A stretch of DNA of 64,000 nt, from the NCBI GenBank assembly GCA_964646625.1, contig CAZYHC010000001.1:62001-126000 (forward strand). The letters are read 5' to 3'. Under the pieces are notes generated by a model. It did not search any database and was not told where the DNA came from. It was given only the letters and a program-made list of their open reading frames with translations. Position numbers and translations under genes: made by a program. Shown in pieces: positions 49,744 through 58,247 of the stretch (positions are counted from its first letter, which is position 1; each line of letters opens with the position of its first letter). Origin of the DNA: DAOULT01 sp964646625 (lineage in GTDB: Bacteria; Chloroflexota; Anaerolineae; CAZYHC01).

Positions 49744-50850
49744 ATGGGTATCATAAATACGGAGACCAAACGAACAACGCAGTGGCAGAAAGCGATGGCC
49801 GGGGAGCGGCAGAAGGTGAAGGTGGCGGTTATCGGGGCCGGATACTGGGGGCCCAACCTGGTACGTAATTTGGCCCGCACCCCTGGGGCCAGGCTGGTGG
49901 CCTGCGCCGACCTGCGCCCGGAACGGCTGGAGCGGCTGGCCCGGGATTATCCCCTCCGCATGACCACTGAGTACCGCGAGCTGCTGGAGGATCAGAGCAT
50001 CGAGGCCGTAGCCATCGCTACTCCGGCCAGTACCCATTATCGGCTGGTCAAAGAGAGTCTGGAGTGCGGCAAACACGTGCTGGTAGAAAAGCCCCTGGCT
50101 ACCAGCTTACGACAGGGAGAGGAACTGGTTGAGCTGGCCGACCACCAGGGCCGGGTGTTGATGGTCGATCACATTTTTCTCTACAATCCTGCCGTAGAAG
50201 CCATGAAAGAGATCATCTGTAAGGGCGAACTGGGCCAGGTGCGCTACCTGTACGCTCTTAGAACCAGCCTGGGCCCCCGTCTCTGCGAGGACACCAACGT
50301 GGTCTGGGATGCTCAGATTCACGAGGTTTACATCCTCGTGGACCTGTTCGGGGCGCTCCCCACCAGGGTAATAGCCAGTGGAGGGGCCTATCTTCGCCAG
50401 GGAATAGAGGACGTGGTTTTCACCACCCTTTTCTTTGGGGACAACGTCCTCGCTCACTGCCACAATACCTCCTACGCTCCGTTGAAGATACGGCGCATGG
50501 TCATCGTGGGCAGCGAGAAAATGCTGGTTTACGATGAATTGAATGTGGATGAAAGGATCGTGATCTATGAACGAGGCTATGCTCCCTTCCAGGGCGTAGA
50601 CCTCCTGGGCAACCATAATCTGCGTCTCTACGACCAGGGGCATTACGCGCCGGCTATCGAGTGGTGTGAACCGTTGCGCGTCGAGTGTGAGCATTTCGTG
50701 GAATGCATCAGAAGCGGCTCGCAACCCAGAACCGACGGCCATTCGGCCCTGAAGGTTTTGGCGGTCCTGGAGGCCATAGACAAGTCTTTGAAAGGGGCCA
50801 GCCAGCCCATCGGGTTGACCGCAGAAACTCCGCCCCTCTCCCCAGGCTGA
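49744..50850 (+). CDS. Gfo/Idh/MocA-family sugar oxidoreductase
   Basis: A 368-residue NAD(P)-dependent dehydrogenase. The nucleotide-binding motif VAVIGAGYWGPNLVRNLAR lies at about residues 26-44, and EKPLATS and DHIFLYNPAVEAMKEI follow. The lysine of EKP is the usual catalytic residue. The closest named type I would compare it with is WbpB-like UDP-N-acetylglucuronate 3-dehydrogenase, but no WbpE-type aminotransferase is adjacent. GGAGG lies before the ATG. The first 20 residues are a poorly conserved extension. It is the last gene before the third direct-repeat promoter. Confidence 0.92.
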   Translation: MGIINTETKRTTQWQKAMAGERQKVKVAVIGAGYWGPNLVRNLARTPGARLVACADLRPERLERLARDYPLRMTTEYRELLEDQSIEAVAIATPASTHYRLVKESLECGKHVLVEKPLATSLRQGEELVELADHQGRVLMVDHIFLYNPAVEAMKEIICKGELGQVRYLYALRTSLGPRLCEDTNVVWDAQIHEVYILVDLFGALPTRVIASGGAYLRQGIEDVVFTTLFFGDNVLAHCHNTSYAPLKIRRMVIVGSEKMLVYDELNVDERIVIYERGYAPFQGVDLLGNHNLRLYDQGHYAPAIEWCEPLRVECEHFVECIRSGSQPRTDGHSALKVLAVLEAIDKSLKGASQPIGLTAETPPLSPG

Positions 50851-50872
50851 GCTCCCAGTTCTCCCCACAGGG

Positions 50873-50937
50873 TCCACCCAATCTCCACCAAATCTTAACT
50901 AAATCATTACTTATAAATTATCTCAATAAGGTATAAT
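50873..50937 (+). promoter_or_regulatory. 11-bp direct-repeat array plus -10 box (array 3), before the polysaccharide sugar-transferase gene
   Basis: Five hexamers at exact 11-bp steps: TCCACC (50873), TCCACC (50884), TTAACT (50895), ATTACT (50906) and ATTATC (50917), then 9 bp and TATAAT (50932-50937). The design equals that of arrays 1 and 2 before the regulator at 35793. A leader of about 135 bases follows to the start at 51078. Confidence 0.78.
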
Positions 50938-51077
50938 ATAATTAAGTTGTCCAGTATGTATGTAGTCAAACCCTGATAGTCGAGAGGGGCTGCATGGTGA
51001 GGTATGCTTTAGCGTACCTGGGCTTTTAATAGAGCTTCCGCTGGCTCGATAGCAGGGCGGAAAGGGGCAAGAAAGCG

Positions 51078-51791
51078 ATGGACGTGATAGATACCAGGAC
51101 CGGACAGGGAGTGAGGCTGCGGAGGAGCCTGGGTGGGGATGGAGCGTATTTGTTCATCAAACGGGGTGTAGATGTTTGTCTGGCGCTGCTGGTCCTCACT
51201 CTCCTGTCCCCTTTGTGGTTGATTATCGCCGTAGCTATCAAGCTGACCTCTCCCGGCCCGGTACTGTACGTCGAAAAAAGAGAGGTGGGCAAAGACGGGA
51301 AAATGTTCACCCTCTACAAGTTCAGGACGATGGCTGACGGCAACGACAACAGCCAGCACAAACGGGTGGTGGAAGAATTGATTAAGAACGGGAACGCGCC
51401 CGCCGTCGTTGAGGACGAGAAGGGTCGGCAGAAGAAAATCTATAAGGTGGTCGATGACCCGCGAGTGACACCCCTGGGTAGAATCTTGCGCAAGCTGGGG
51501 CTGGATGAAGCGCCCCAGTTCATCAACGTCCTCAAGGGAGAGATGAGTGTGGTCGGGCCGCGCCCGGCGCTGTATTACGAGTACGAACTGTACGAAGATT
51601 GGCATAAGAAACGCCTGAGTGTCTTGCCGGGCATCACCGGCCTCTACCAGATCACGGTGCGCAGCGTCGTGGATTTTGACCAGATGGTACGCCTCGACCT
51701 GGCATACATCGAAAAACGTTCGTTGGGGCTCGATCTTAAGATCATGCTGTGTACCCCCTGGGTGATGATTACCGGGAAAGGAGCGCACTGA
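51078..51791 (+). CDS. Initiating sugar transferase (WcaJ/RfbP catalytic-domain type)
   Basis: A 237-residue membrane enzyme. One hydrophobic segment (VCLALLVLTLLSPLWLIIAV, residues 32-55) is followed by the catalytic domain with LYKFRTMADGNDNSQH, DEAPQFINVLKGEMSVVG, PRPALYYEYEL and LPGITGLYQITVRS. It transfers a sugar-1-phosphate to undecaprenyl phosphate and so starts repeat-unit synthesis. Unlike the enzyme at 25632-27038 it lacks the N-terminal membrane block. It heads the heptose-containing operon behind array 3 and overlaps no gene upstream. Confidence 0.93.
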   Translation: MDVIDTRTGQGVRLRRSLGGDGAYLFIKRGVDVCLALLVLTLLSPLWLIIAVAIKLTSPGPVLYVEKREVGKDGKMFTLYKFRTMADGNDNSQHKRVVEELIKNGNAPAVVEDEKGRQKKIYKVVDDPRVTPLGRILRKLGLDEAPQFINVLKGEMSVVGPRPALYYEYELYEDWHKKRLSVLPGITGLYQITVRSVVDFDQMVRLDLAYIEKRSLGLDLKIMLCTPWVMITGKGAH

Positions 51792-51793
51792 TC

Positions 51794-52930
51794 ATGAAAG
51801 TTTTGGTCACTGGAGGAGCCGGGTTCATCGGCTCACACACCGTCGATTTGCTGCTGGAAAAAGGCTACGAGGTCAGGATTTTAGACAGCTTGCAGAAGCG
51901 GGTCCATCCCAGGGGCAAGCCCTCTTATCTGCCCTCGGAAGCAGAATTCATCCAGGGAGACGTGACCCGGCGGGGAGATGTGGAACAGGCCCTGAAAGGC
52001 GTCGATTACGTCTTCCACCTGGCAGCCTATCAGGACTACATGACCGACTTCAGCACTTTCATCCACGTCAACACCGAGAGCACCGCCCTGCTGTTTGAAC
52101 TTATCTTAGAAAAAGGCTTCCAGGTGGGAAAGGTTGTTTTTGCCTCCTCTCAGGCGGTGGCCGGGGAGGGCCGCTACCGGTGCGCAGAGCACGGGGTGGT
52201 GCTCCCCGGCCCCAGGCCCCTGGAGCAGCTTGAACGTGGGGAGTGGGAGATAAATTGTCCCGCCTGTGGAGCCAGGATGCGTCCTTTGTTCATCGAGGAG
52301 GGGACCGCCAATCCGCACACTACTTATGGCATCTCCAAGTACGCTATCGAGTTGCTGGCCGAGCGCCTGGGGCGTCGGTACGGGATACCCACCGTGTGTA
52401 TGCGTTACACCTACGTCCAGGGGGCGCGCAACTCGTTTTACAACGCCTATTCGGGCATCTGTCGCATCTTCGCTCTGCGTCTGTGGCACGGCCTGCTGCC
52501 GGTGATTTACGAAGATGGCAGACAATTTCGAGATTACGTCAACGTTCGGGACGTGGCCCAGGCCAACGTGCTGGTCATGGAGCGGGAGGAAGCCAACCAT
52601 CGGGTTTACAACGTGGGTGGAGGGCGGGCCGTGACCGTTCTGGAGTTTGCCCAGATCATGCTGGACGCCTTTGGCTGCGATCTGGAGCCCCTCATTCCTG
52701 ATCAGTTCCGGCTGGGCGATACTCGCCACACCGTGTCCGATATCTCCGCCCTGCGCGCCCTGGGTTGGGAGCCGACCATCCCTGTGGAGCAGAACGTCCG
52801 GGAATACCTGGCCTGGTTCCGAGAGCAGGTCGAAACCGAGGAGTACCTGCGCGAGACGGAACGTCTTCTGGAGGCCGAAAGACGCATGAAAGAGCAAAAT
52901 ATTATTCGCCCCGTGAGGGTAGCAGCATGA
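51794..52930 (+). CDS. NAD-dependent epimerase/dehydratase, dTDP-rhamnose 4-epimerase type
   Basis: A 378-residue SDR enzyme: VLVTGGAGFIGSHTVDLLLE at the start, FASSQAVAG, then an insertion with Cys/His residues (CAEHGVVLPG ... NCPACGARM), and the active-site YGISKYAIELLAERLG. The insertion resembles that of dTDP-L-rhamnose 4-epimerase and related enzymes and may bind zinc. The start at 51794 lies two bases after the sugar-transferase stop; an upstream frame extension overlaps that gene and was discarded. It should supply a 4-epimerised nucleotide sugar, exact substrate inferred. Confidence 0.88.
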   Translation: MKVLVTGGAGFIGSHTVDLLLEKGYEVRILDSLQKRVHPRGKPSYLPSEAEFIQGDVTRRGDVEQALKGVDYVFHLAAYQDYMTDFSTFIHVNTESTALLFELILEKGFQVGKVVFASSQAVAGEGRYRCAEHGVVLPGPRPLEQLERGEWEINCPACGARMRPLFIEEGTANPHTTYGISKYAIELLAERLGRRYGIPTVCMRYTYVQGARNSFYNAYSGICRIFALRLWHGLLPVIYEDGRQFRDYVNVRDVAQANVLVMEREEANHRVYNVGGGRAVTVLEFAQIMLDAFGCDLEPLIPDQFRLGDTRHTVSDISALRALGWEPTIPVEQNVREYLAWFREQVETEEYLRETERLLEAERRMKEQNIIRPVRVAA

Positions 52931-53679
52931 GGGCCATGATTTTAGCCGCCGGTCTGGGCACCAGGCTCAGGCCACTGACCGAGGGTATTCCCAAGCAGAT
53001 GCTACCGCTGGACGGTAAGCCGCTCCTGGAGTACACCATAAAGTTGCTGAGCAGGCATGGCATTACAGACATCATCATCAATCTTTATCACTGTCCCGAG
53101 GCCATTATCAACTACTTTGGCCTGGGGACGAGGTGGGGGGTCAAAATCACTTATGAGCTCGAAAGACAGCTCTGGGGTACGGCTGGCTCAGTCAAGAAAA
53201 TGGTCTGGTATCTGAGGGACGAACCTTTTCTGGTTATGTACGGCGACAACCTCAACGCCTGCGATCTGACCCGTCTCTCCCAGTTCCATCAATCCCATTG
53301 TAGTAACGACTTAAGTCGTTCCTACGGGCCGGGGCTGGGGACCATCGCCCTGCACTACCGGGAGGACCCCACCACCAGCGGCATCGTCCAACTGGATGAG
53401 AACCAGCGTATCGTCAGGTTTGTGGAAAAGCCGCAGAAGGATCAGGTGTTCAGCCATCTGGTCAATGCCGGCATCTACATTTTAGAGCCGGAGGTGCTGG
53501 ATTACATTCCTGCCGAGCAATTTTACGATTTTGGCCGCGATCTGTTTCCTCACCTGTTGGCCGAGGGCCAGACTCTCTACGGCTACGTCATGTCCGAGTA
53601 CATCCTGGGCGTGGATACCCTCGAAAGCTATCGGCAGGCCCAGATCGACGTTAGAGAAGGGAGGTGGCGTCTGGTATGA
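52927..53679 (+). CDS. hddC: D-glycero-alpha-D-manno-heptose-1-phosphate guanylyltransferase-like (HddC)
   Basis: A 250-residue nucleotidyltransferase with signature LAAGLGTRLRPLTEGIPKQM, metal site YGDNLNACDL and FVEKPQKD. In GDP-heptose synthesis this enzyme joins heptose-1-phosphate to GMP. The assignment rests on the neighbours: HddA, GmhA and GmhB follow directly, each overlapping or close. The start is the ATG at 52927, an ATGA overlap with the previous stop. A palindromic element at 53300-53325 adds about ten residues (CSNDLSRSYG) between QFHQSH and GLGTIALHYRED, which would otherwise be adjacent. Confidence 0.85.
   Translation: MRAMILAAGLGTRLRPLTEGIPKQMLPLDGKPLLEYTIKLLSRHGITDIIINLYHCPEAIINYFGLGTRWGVKITYELERQLWGTAGSVKKMVWYLRDEPFLVMYGDNLNACDLTRLSQFHQSHCSNDLSRSYGPGLGTIALHYREDPTTSGIVQLDENQRIVRFVEKPQKDQVFSHLVNAGIYILEPEVLDYIPAEQFYDFGRDLFPHLLAEGQTLYGYVMSEYILGVDTLESYRQAQIDVREGRWRLV
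53300..53325. repeat. Palindromic element (family B) inside the HddC gene
   Basis: GTAGTAACGACTT (53300-53312) directly abuts AAGTCGTTCCTAC (53313-53325); the core AACGACTTAAGTCGTT is a perfect 16-bp palindrome, with one mismatch further out. It encodes an in-frame peptide in a loop of the enzyme. Its sequence is unlike family A. Confidence 0.7.
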
Positions 53680-54665
53680 TCGTTACCAGAGCTCCTTTAC
53701 GTATCCCTCTGGGGGGAGGGGGCACCGATCTGCCTTCTTACTATTCTGAGTATGGCGGGTTCATCCTCAGCGCGGCCATCAACAAATACGTGTTCATCAA
53801 CCTTAACCGCCTGCCTGTGGATGGCCGCCTGCGCATCCTGTACTCCAGATCGGAGATTGTAGGAAGTGTGGAAAAGATACGCCATCCCCTTGTCCGGGAA
53901 TCGCTCAAGTGGACGGGGGTGGACGGGGGGCTGGAAATCGCCTCTATGGCCGACGTTCCTTCGGGCACGGGCATGGGCTCGTCGGGCAGCTATCTGGTCT
54001 CTCTGCTGACCGCGCTCCACGCCCTCAAGCGGGAACACATCCCCATCCAGGAATTGGCCGAAGAAGCCTGTACCATAGAGATCGAGCTGGCCGGGCAGCC
54101 GGTGGGCAAGCACGACCAATATCTGGCCGCCTTTGGAGGCATCATCTGCCTGGACATCGAAACGGACGGCCGGGTGACGGTCAGTCCTCTCCGCCTCTCG
54201 CCCTACACTCTGGAGGAATTGCGCAATAGTACCTTGCTGTTCTACACCGGCATCGTAAGGCGCAGTTTCGACATTCTGAATACCCAGAAGAAAGATACCG
54301 AACGAGGCAATAAGAACGTGGTCGAGAGCCTGCACCGCACCAAAGAACTGGGACTGGAGATCAAAAAGGCCCTGGAAAGCGACGACCTGCACCGTTTTGG
54401 AGAATTGTTGGACGTTCATTGGCAGAACAAAAAGAAGCGTTCCAGCAAGATATCCGATCCCCAGATCGACTACTGGTACGACCTGGCCAGGCAAAACGGC
54501 GCGCTGGGTGGCAAGCTCATGGGGGCCGGCGGCGGGGGGTTTTTCATGTTCTTCTGTCCCAACAGCCACAAAACTCACCTCAGAGAGGTCATGGCCCGTG
54601 AGGGGCTGCGGGAGATGTCTTACGATTTCGACCTGGAAGGAGCCAAGGTGCTGGTCAATTTCTGA
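53676..54665 (+). CDS. hddA: D-glycero-alpha-D-manno-heptose-7-phosphate kinase (HddA), GHMP family
   Basis: A 329-residue GHMP kinase starting at the ATG that overlaps the HddC stop (ATGA). It has RAPLRIPLGGGGTDLPSYYS at the N-terminus, the ATP-binding PSGTGMGSSGSYLVSLLTAL, and GGKLMGAGGGGFFMFF near the end. HddA phosphorylates heptose-7-phosphate at C1 to the alpha-1,7-bisphosphate, the branch that leads to GDP-heptose. The neighbours GmhB, GmhA and HddC complete that branch, which makes the assignment strong. Confidence 0.93.
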   Translation: MIVTRAPLRIPLGGGGTDLPSYYSEYGGFILSAAINKYVFINLNRLPVDGRLRILYSRSEIVGSVEKIRHPLVRESLKWTGVDGGLEIASMADVPSGTGMGSSGSYLVSLLTALHALKREHIPIQELAEEACTIEIELAGQPVGKHDQYLAAFGGIICLDIETDGRVTVSPLRLSPYTLEELRNSTLLFYTGIVRRSFDILNTQKKDTERGNKNVVESLHRTKELGLEIKKALESDDLHRFGELLDVHWQNKKKRSSKISDPQIDYWYDLARQNGALGGKLMGAGGGGFFMFFCPNSHKTHLREVMAREGLREMSYDFDLEGAKVLVNF

Positions 54666-54709
54666 ACACGGATAAGCGAAACTGACGACCACTTTTATGG
54701 AGGTGTGGC

Positions 54710-55330
54710 ATGGATATGGGTAATGGAGCGTACATCGAGCAGTATTTCGCCGAGCTGGAAAGGGTAGCGCGGGCGATTTCACGGGAGGACGTTGACCGGG
54801 CGATCGAGGTGCTGTTCGAGGCCTGGCGGCGGGGAAGCACGGTCTTCATCATGGGCAACGGCGGCTCGGCTTCGACGGCCACTCACTTCGTCTGCGATCT
54901 GGCCAAAGTGACCATCGTGGAGAGGATGCCTCGCTTCAAGGTGGTGGGCCTGGGGGATAACGTCCCCCTGATTAGCGCCTGGACCAACGATAACGGGTTT
55001 GGCACCATCTTCGTTGAGCAGTTGAGGCCCTGGTTGGAGGAGGGCGACGTGCTTATCGGCCTCTCCGTGCACGGTGGTTCGGGCAATGGAGAGGCCGGGC
55101 CCTGGTCGCAAAACCTGGTGCAGGCCATGAAGCTGGCTAAGGAAAGAAAGGCCAAAATCATCGGCTTCAGCGGCTTTGGCGGGGGAGCGATGAAGGAGAT
55201 GGCCGACGCCTGCGTCGTCGTGCCCATCAACGCCGAGCCGCTGGGCACCCCGCTGGTGGAGGCTTTCCACGTGGTGCTTCATCACCTGGTCTGCACCGCG
55301 CTGAGACAAAGGATCGAGGCTACGAAATGA
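54710..55330 (+). CDS. gmhA: Sedoheptulose-7-phosphate isomerase (SIS domain)
   Basis: A 206-residue SIS-domain isomerase. GGAGG lies seven bases before the ATG. Motifs are MGNGGSASTATHFVCDLAK, ISAWTNDNGFG, LIGLSVHGGSGN and GFSGFGGGAMKEMADACVVV, matching GmhA/DiaA-type proteins. In this position it should convert sedoheptulose-7-phosphate into heptose-7-phosphate, the first step of heptose synthesis. Its stop overlaps the next gene by four bases (ATGA). Confidence 0.93.
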   Translation: MDMGNGAYIEQYFAELERVARAISREDVDRAIEVLFEAWRRGSTVFIMGNGGSASTATHFVCDLAKVTIVERMPRFKVVGLGDNVPLISAWTNDNGFGTIFVEQLRPWLEEGDVLIGLSVHGGSGNGEAGPWSQNLVQAMKLAKERKAKIIGFSGFGGGAMKEMADACVVVPINAEPLGTPLVEAFHVVLHHLVCTALRQRIEATK

Positions 55331-56034
55331 ACGAAATAATCACCAAGAGCGCGAAGGACACCGAGAAAATGAACAAGGCTGTTTTTCTGGACCGTGATGG
55401 CGTAATTAACGCCCTGGTTTATGATCGGGAGCACGGCATGATGGACTCTCCCGCCAATCCCCAACAGTTCGAGTTGCTGAAGGGGGTGGGGCCGGCCATC
55501 AGGCTGCTCAATGAGATGGGGTGGCTGGTGGTGGTGGTCTCCAATCAGCCGGGCATTGCTAAGGGCAAGTATACCCCGCGTCTCCTGGAGGCCACGAACC
55601 AGAAAATGCTGACCGAATTGGACCGGTGGAAAGCTTATCTGGATGCCATATACTACTGCCTGCACCACCCCCAGGCGGTGGTAAGGGAATACCGCAAGCT
55701 GTGCGCCTGTCGCAAGCCGCTGCCCGGTTTGCTGCTGATGGCTCGTGATGATTTGAAAATCGATCTCAGAAAGTCCTATCTGGTGGGTGACGGTCTGACT
55801 GACATCCAGGCTGGACGGAGCGCCGGTTGTAAAACTATCCTGCTGGGACGGAACAAGTGCTACACCTGCAAGTTGATGAGCGAGATGAGGGCCAGGCCGC
55901 ACTTTATGGCCGGCGATCTGCTGGCGGCCGTGCGGCTCATCCACGATGTGGAGAGTAGTAGACGGCTGGATCCCGTCCGCTGTCCGGAGCTGGCAGATTA
56001 CGGGTGGCAGGTTGCAGGCTGCCCCAACCCTTGA
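55327..56034 (+). CDS. gmhB: Heptose-1,7-bisphosphate phosphatase (HAD family)
   Basis: A 235-residue HAD phosphatase. FLDRDGVIN carries the nucleophile and general acid Asp, VVSNQPGIAKGKY motif II, and VGDGLTDIQAGRSAGCKT motif III/IV. A zinc-loop CLHHP...CACRKP (C-x-H and C-x-C) is typical of GmhB. It removes the C7 phosphate. The listed ATG at 55327 gives a coupled start; an ATG at 55369 immediately before the catalytic motif is also possible. The last 25 residues are unlike the family. Confidence 0.93.
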   Translation: MNEIITKSAKDTEKMNKAVFLDRDGVINALVYDREHGMMDSPANPQQFELLKGVGPAIRLLNEMGWLVVVVSNQPGIAKGKYTPRLLEATNQKMLTELDRWKAYLDAIYYCLHHPQAVVREYRKLCACRKPLPGLLLMARDDLKIDLRKSYLVGDGLTDIQAGRSAGCKTILLGRNKCYTCKLMSEMRARPHFMAGDLLAAVRLIHDVESSRRLDPVRCPELADYGWQVAGCPNP

Positions 56035-56055
56035 GGCGAGGTTATCTGGAGGATT

Positions 56056-56796
56056 ATGAACATGGAGATTTTCATCGACACCGCGAACGTGGCGGAGATC
56101 AAGCGATGGCTGAGGTATGGAGTTATCGATGGGGTGACCACTAACCCGACTATCATGCTCAAAGATGGAGCTTACGACGCCGAGGCCAGGGCCAGAGAGA
56201 TTGCCGCTCTGGTGAAAGGACGGCCGGTCAGCGTCGAGGTGACAACCAATGACCCTGTGAAGATGTTCGACCAGGCCGTGGCCTTCGCCCGATGGGCTCC
56301 CAACATCGTGGTCAAGATTCCCATTATCAATGAGGATGGTGAGCCCTGTCTGGGGGTGGTGAAGGCTTTGGAAGAGCGAGAGGTCAGGGTCAACGTTACG
56401 GCTATAATGTCCTTTGGGCAACTGGCCCTGGCAGCCAAGGCGGGCGCAACCTACGCCAGCATCTTCGCTGGCCGGGTCTCTGACGAAGGACACGACGCCC
56501 CTGGCCTTATCGCTGCGGCCGTAGAGTGGCTGGAACGCTATCGTTACAAGACCAGGGTGATCGTGGGCAGCATCCGGGGCGCGATTGACATCCAGCACGC
56601 CGCCCTGGCCGGAGCGCACGTCATTACTATCCCGCCCGCCTTTCTGACCAAAATGGTCGATCACCAATATACGCGGGAGACGGTGCGGGGCTTCGTCCAG
56701 GATGCCATGCAGGCCCTTTTGGCTATGGAAAGGGCGCAGAGCGAAGAGAAAGCGGCGGCTCTGTTCAAGGCCACTCCTGCTGTGGTCGAAGGTTAG
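56056..56796 (+). CDS. Transaldolase / fructose-6-phosphate aldolase-like enzyme
   Basis: A 246-residue TIM-barrel enzyme of the TalC/FSA type: MEIFIDTANVAEIKRWL, VTTNPTIMLKDG, the Schiff-base lysine in NIVVKIPIINEDG, and VGSIRGAIDIQHA. Members are either transaldolases or fructose-6-phosphate aldolases. Its place after GmhB suggests it helps to supply sedoheptulose-7-phosphate, the heptose precursor; that link is inference. Two ATGs (56056 and 56062) share one GGAGG site. Confidence 0.9.
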   Translation: MNMEIFIDTANVAEIKRWLRYGVIDGVTTNPTIMLKDGAYDAEARAREIAALVKGRPVSVEVTTNDPVKMFDQAVAFARWAPNIVVKIPIINEDGEPCLGVVKALEEREVRVNVTAIMSFGQLALAAKAGATYASIFAGRVSDEGHDAPGLIAAAVEWLERYRYKTRVIVGSIRGAIDIQHAALAGAHVITIPPAFLTKMVDHQYTRETVRGFVQDAMQALLAMERAQSEEKAAALFKATPAVVEG

Positions 56797-56815
56797 CTTC
56801 AATGTGTTTTGAAGC
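56796..56815 (+). terminator. Possible weak terminator after the transaldolase-like gene
   Basis: GCTTCAA (56796-56802) pairs with TTGAAGC (56809-56815) over a 6-base loop; a run of five T follows only seven bases later. The gap to 56886 has A+T-rich stretches but no convincing promoter. Confidence 0.3.
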
Positions 56816-56886
56816 ACAACCTTTTTATATATATGCCTGGGTAAGAAGGGACGAGATACTATATCGGTTCGAGGTAGAGGTTAGAG

Positions 56887-58221
56887 ATGGTGGTGAGAGG
56901 TAAAAGCGTACAGCCCTGGCCGGGGGAAAGGGGCCTGGCCTCCCGCAGATTTGGCACCTGGGGGAAACTGATGGGCAGAGCGGCCATCTGGATCGTGGAG
57001 TACGAGTTATGGCTGCTGCTGGTCGTCACCTTCCTGCTGGTATATCCTGGCCTTTTGACTCCTCTGGGGCTCGTTCTCGTCCCTCTACCCTGGCTCTGTC
57101 GCCGGCTGGTGAGAGGCCATTTCACCGTGCGCACGGGCTCGGAATGGCCCATCCTGGGGCTGCTTTTGATGGCAGTGGTTGGTCTCTGTCCGTCCATCGA
57201 CTTGCAGGCCAGCGTGGTGATGCTGTGTCGGCTTGTGGCCGGGGTGAGTCTGTTCTATGGTCTGGTCAACTGGGCTTCTTCGCAGGAGCGTCTGTGGCTG
57301 GCTGGCGCCCTGCTGGTGCTTATCGGGTTGGGGTTAGCCCTGATCGCTCCCCTGGGCACGAAATGGAGCGTTAATAAGCTGTCGGTACTCGTCTGGCCGC
57401 AGGTTTACGAGAGCCTCACCCTGGGCTGGCTACCGGAGGTCATTCACCCTAACGTTTTGGCCGGGGCTTTGTGTCCCCTGGTGCCTGTGGTGCTGGCCTT
57501 GCTCTCCTGTAGACTGACCCTTCTCACCAGGGAGGAGGGGCGCCTGGCGCGGCTCTTTCTGGCCCTCACCCTGGGAGTCATGCTGACTATGGTGCTGCTG
57601 ACCCAATCGCGTGGCGCTTATCTGGCTCTGGCGGTGGGGTTGGTGGTGCTGGGGTGCTTACGCTATCGCTGGCTGCTGGCCGTGGTGCCTGTCCTATTGG
57701 TGGAGGGTGTAGCCATCTTACGTCGTTTGGGGGTCGGGCCGGTGGCCGATTTTATCCTGAGCAACTCCACGCTGGGCAGCCTGGCTGGCCGTCAGGAGGT
57801 ATGGAGCAGGGCCGTGTACATGTGGCGCGATTTTCCTTACACGGGCATTGGTCTGGGCACTTTTGGGCGGATAGGGCCGCTCATGTATCCTTATTTCATC
57901 CAGGAAAATCCCGTTGTGCCCCACGCCCACAACCTTTTTCTGCAAATCGGCGTCGATGTGGGGTTGCCTGGTCTATTGGCTTACGTGGCTTTGCTGGCGG
58001 TGGGTTTCAGCGCCGCCTGGCGGGCTTATCGGTGCTCTGAAGTACCGGACCTGTCCATTCTATCGGCGGGCCTCTTGGCGGGCCTGACCGTTCTGGTCGT
58101 GCACGGTTTGACCGACGCCACCACCTGGGGGGCCAAACCGGCTTTCATCCCCTGGCTGATCCTGGGGCTGGCTGCTGCTTTGGGACGTAATCTGAAAACG
58201 AGCGGTCAACGGATTTTTTAA
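56887..58221 (+). CDS. O-antigen ligase/polymerase-like membrane protein
   Basis: A 444-residue protein with about 10-11 membrane segments, opened by a Gly/Arg-rich stretch. The extracytoplasmic loop at about 295-345 contains LAGRQEVWSRAVYMWRDFPY, TGIGLGTFGRIGPL and PHAHNLFLQIGVDVGLPGLL, the R...H pattern of Wzy_C/WaaL proteins. GGTAGAGG lies just before the ATG. With the flippase at 38837 and the kinase that follows, it completes a Wzx/Wzy-type export set, as one of two candidates for the polymerase. Confidence 0.9.
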   Translation: MVVRGKSVQPWPGERGLASRRFGTWGKLMGRAAIWIVEYELWLLLVVTFLLVYPGLLTPLGLVLVPLPWLCRRLVRGHFTVRTGSEWPILGLLLMAVVGLCPSIDLQASVVMLCRLVAGVSLFYGLVNWASSQERLWLAGALLVLIGLGLALIAPLGTKWSVNKLSVLVWPQVYESLTLGWLPEVIHPNVLAGALCPLVPVVLALLSCRLTLLTREEGRLARLFLALTLGVMLTMVLLTQSRGAYLALAVGLVVLGCLRYRWLLAVVPVLLVEGVAILRRLGVGPVADFILSNSTLGSLAGRQEVWSRAVYMWRDFPYTGIGLGTFGRIGPLMYPYFIQENPVVPHAHNLFLQIGVDVGLPGLLAYVALLAVGFSAAWRAYRCSEVPDLSILSAGLLAGLTVLVVHGLTDATTWGAKPAFIPWLILGLAAALGRNLKTSGQRIF

Positions 58222-58247
58222 CGAGAGAATGAAAGGAAAATAGTAAA

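Noticed and set aside
53697..54782. Open frame of 361 codons opposite the heptose kinase gene
   Set aside because: No domain pattern; the GHMP kinase on the plus strand is unmistakable.
55282..56817. Open frame of 511 codons on the minus strand
   Set aside because: It covers GmhB and the aldolase gene in reverse, both of which have clear motifs and ribosome-binding sites.
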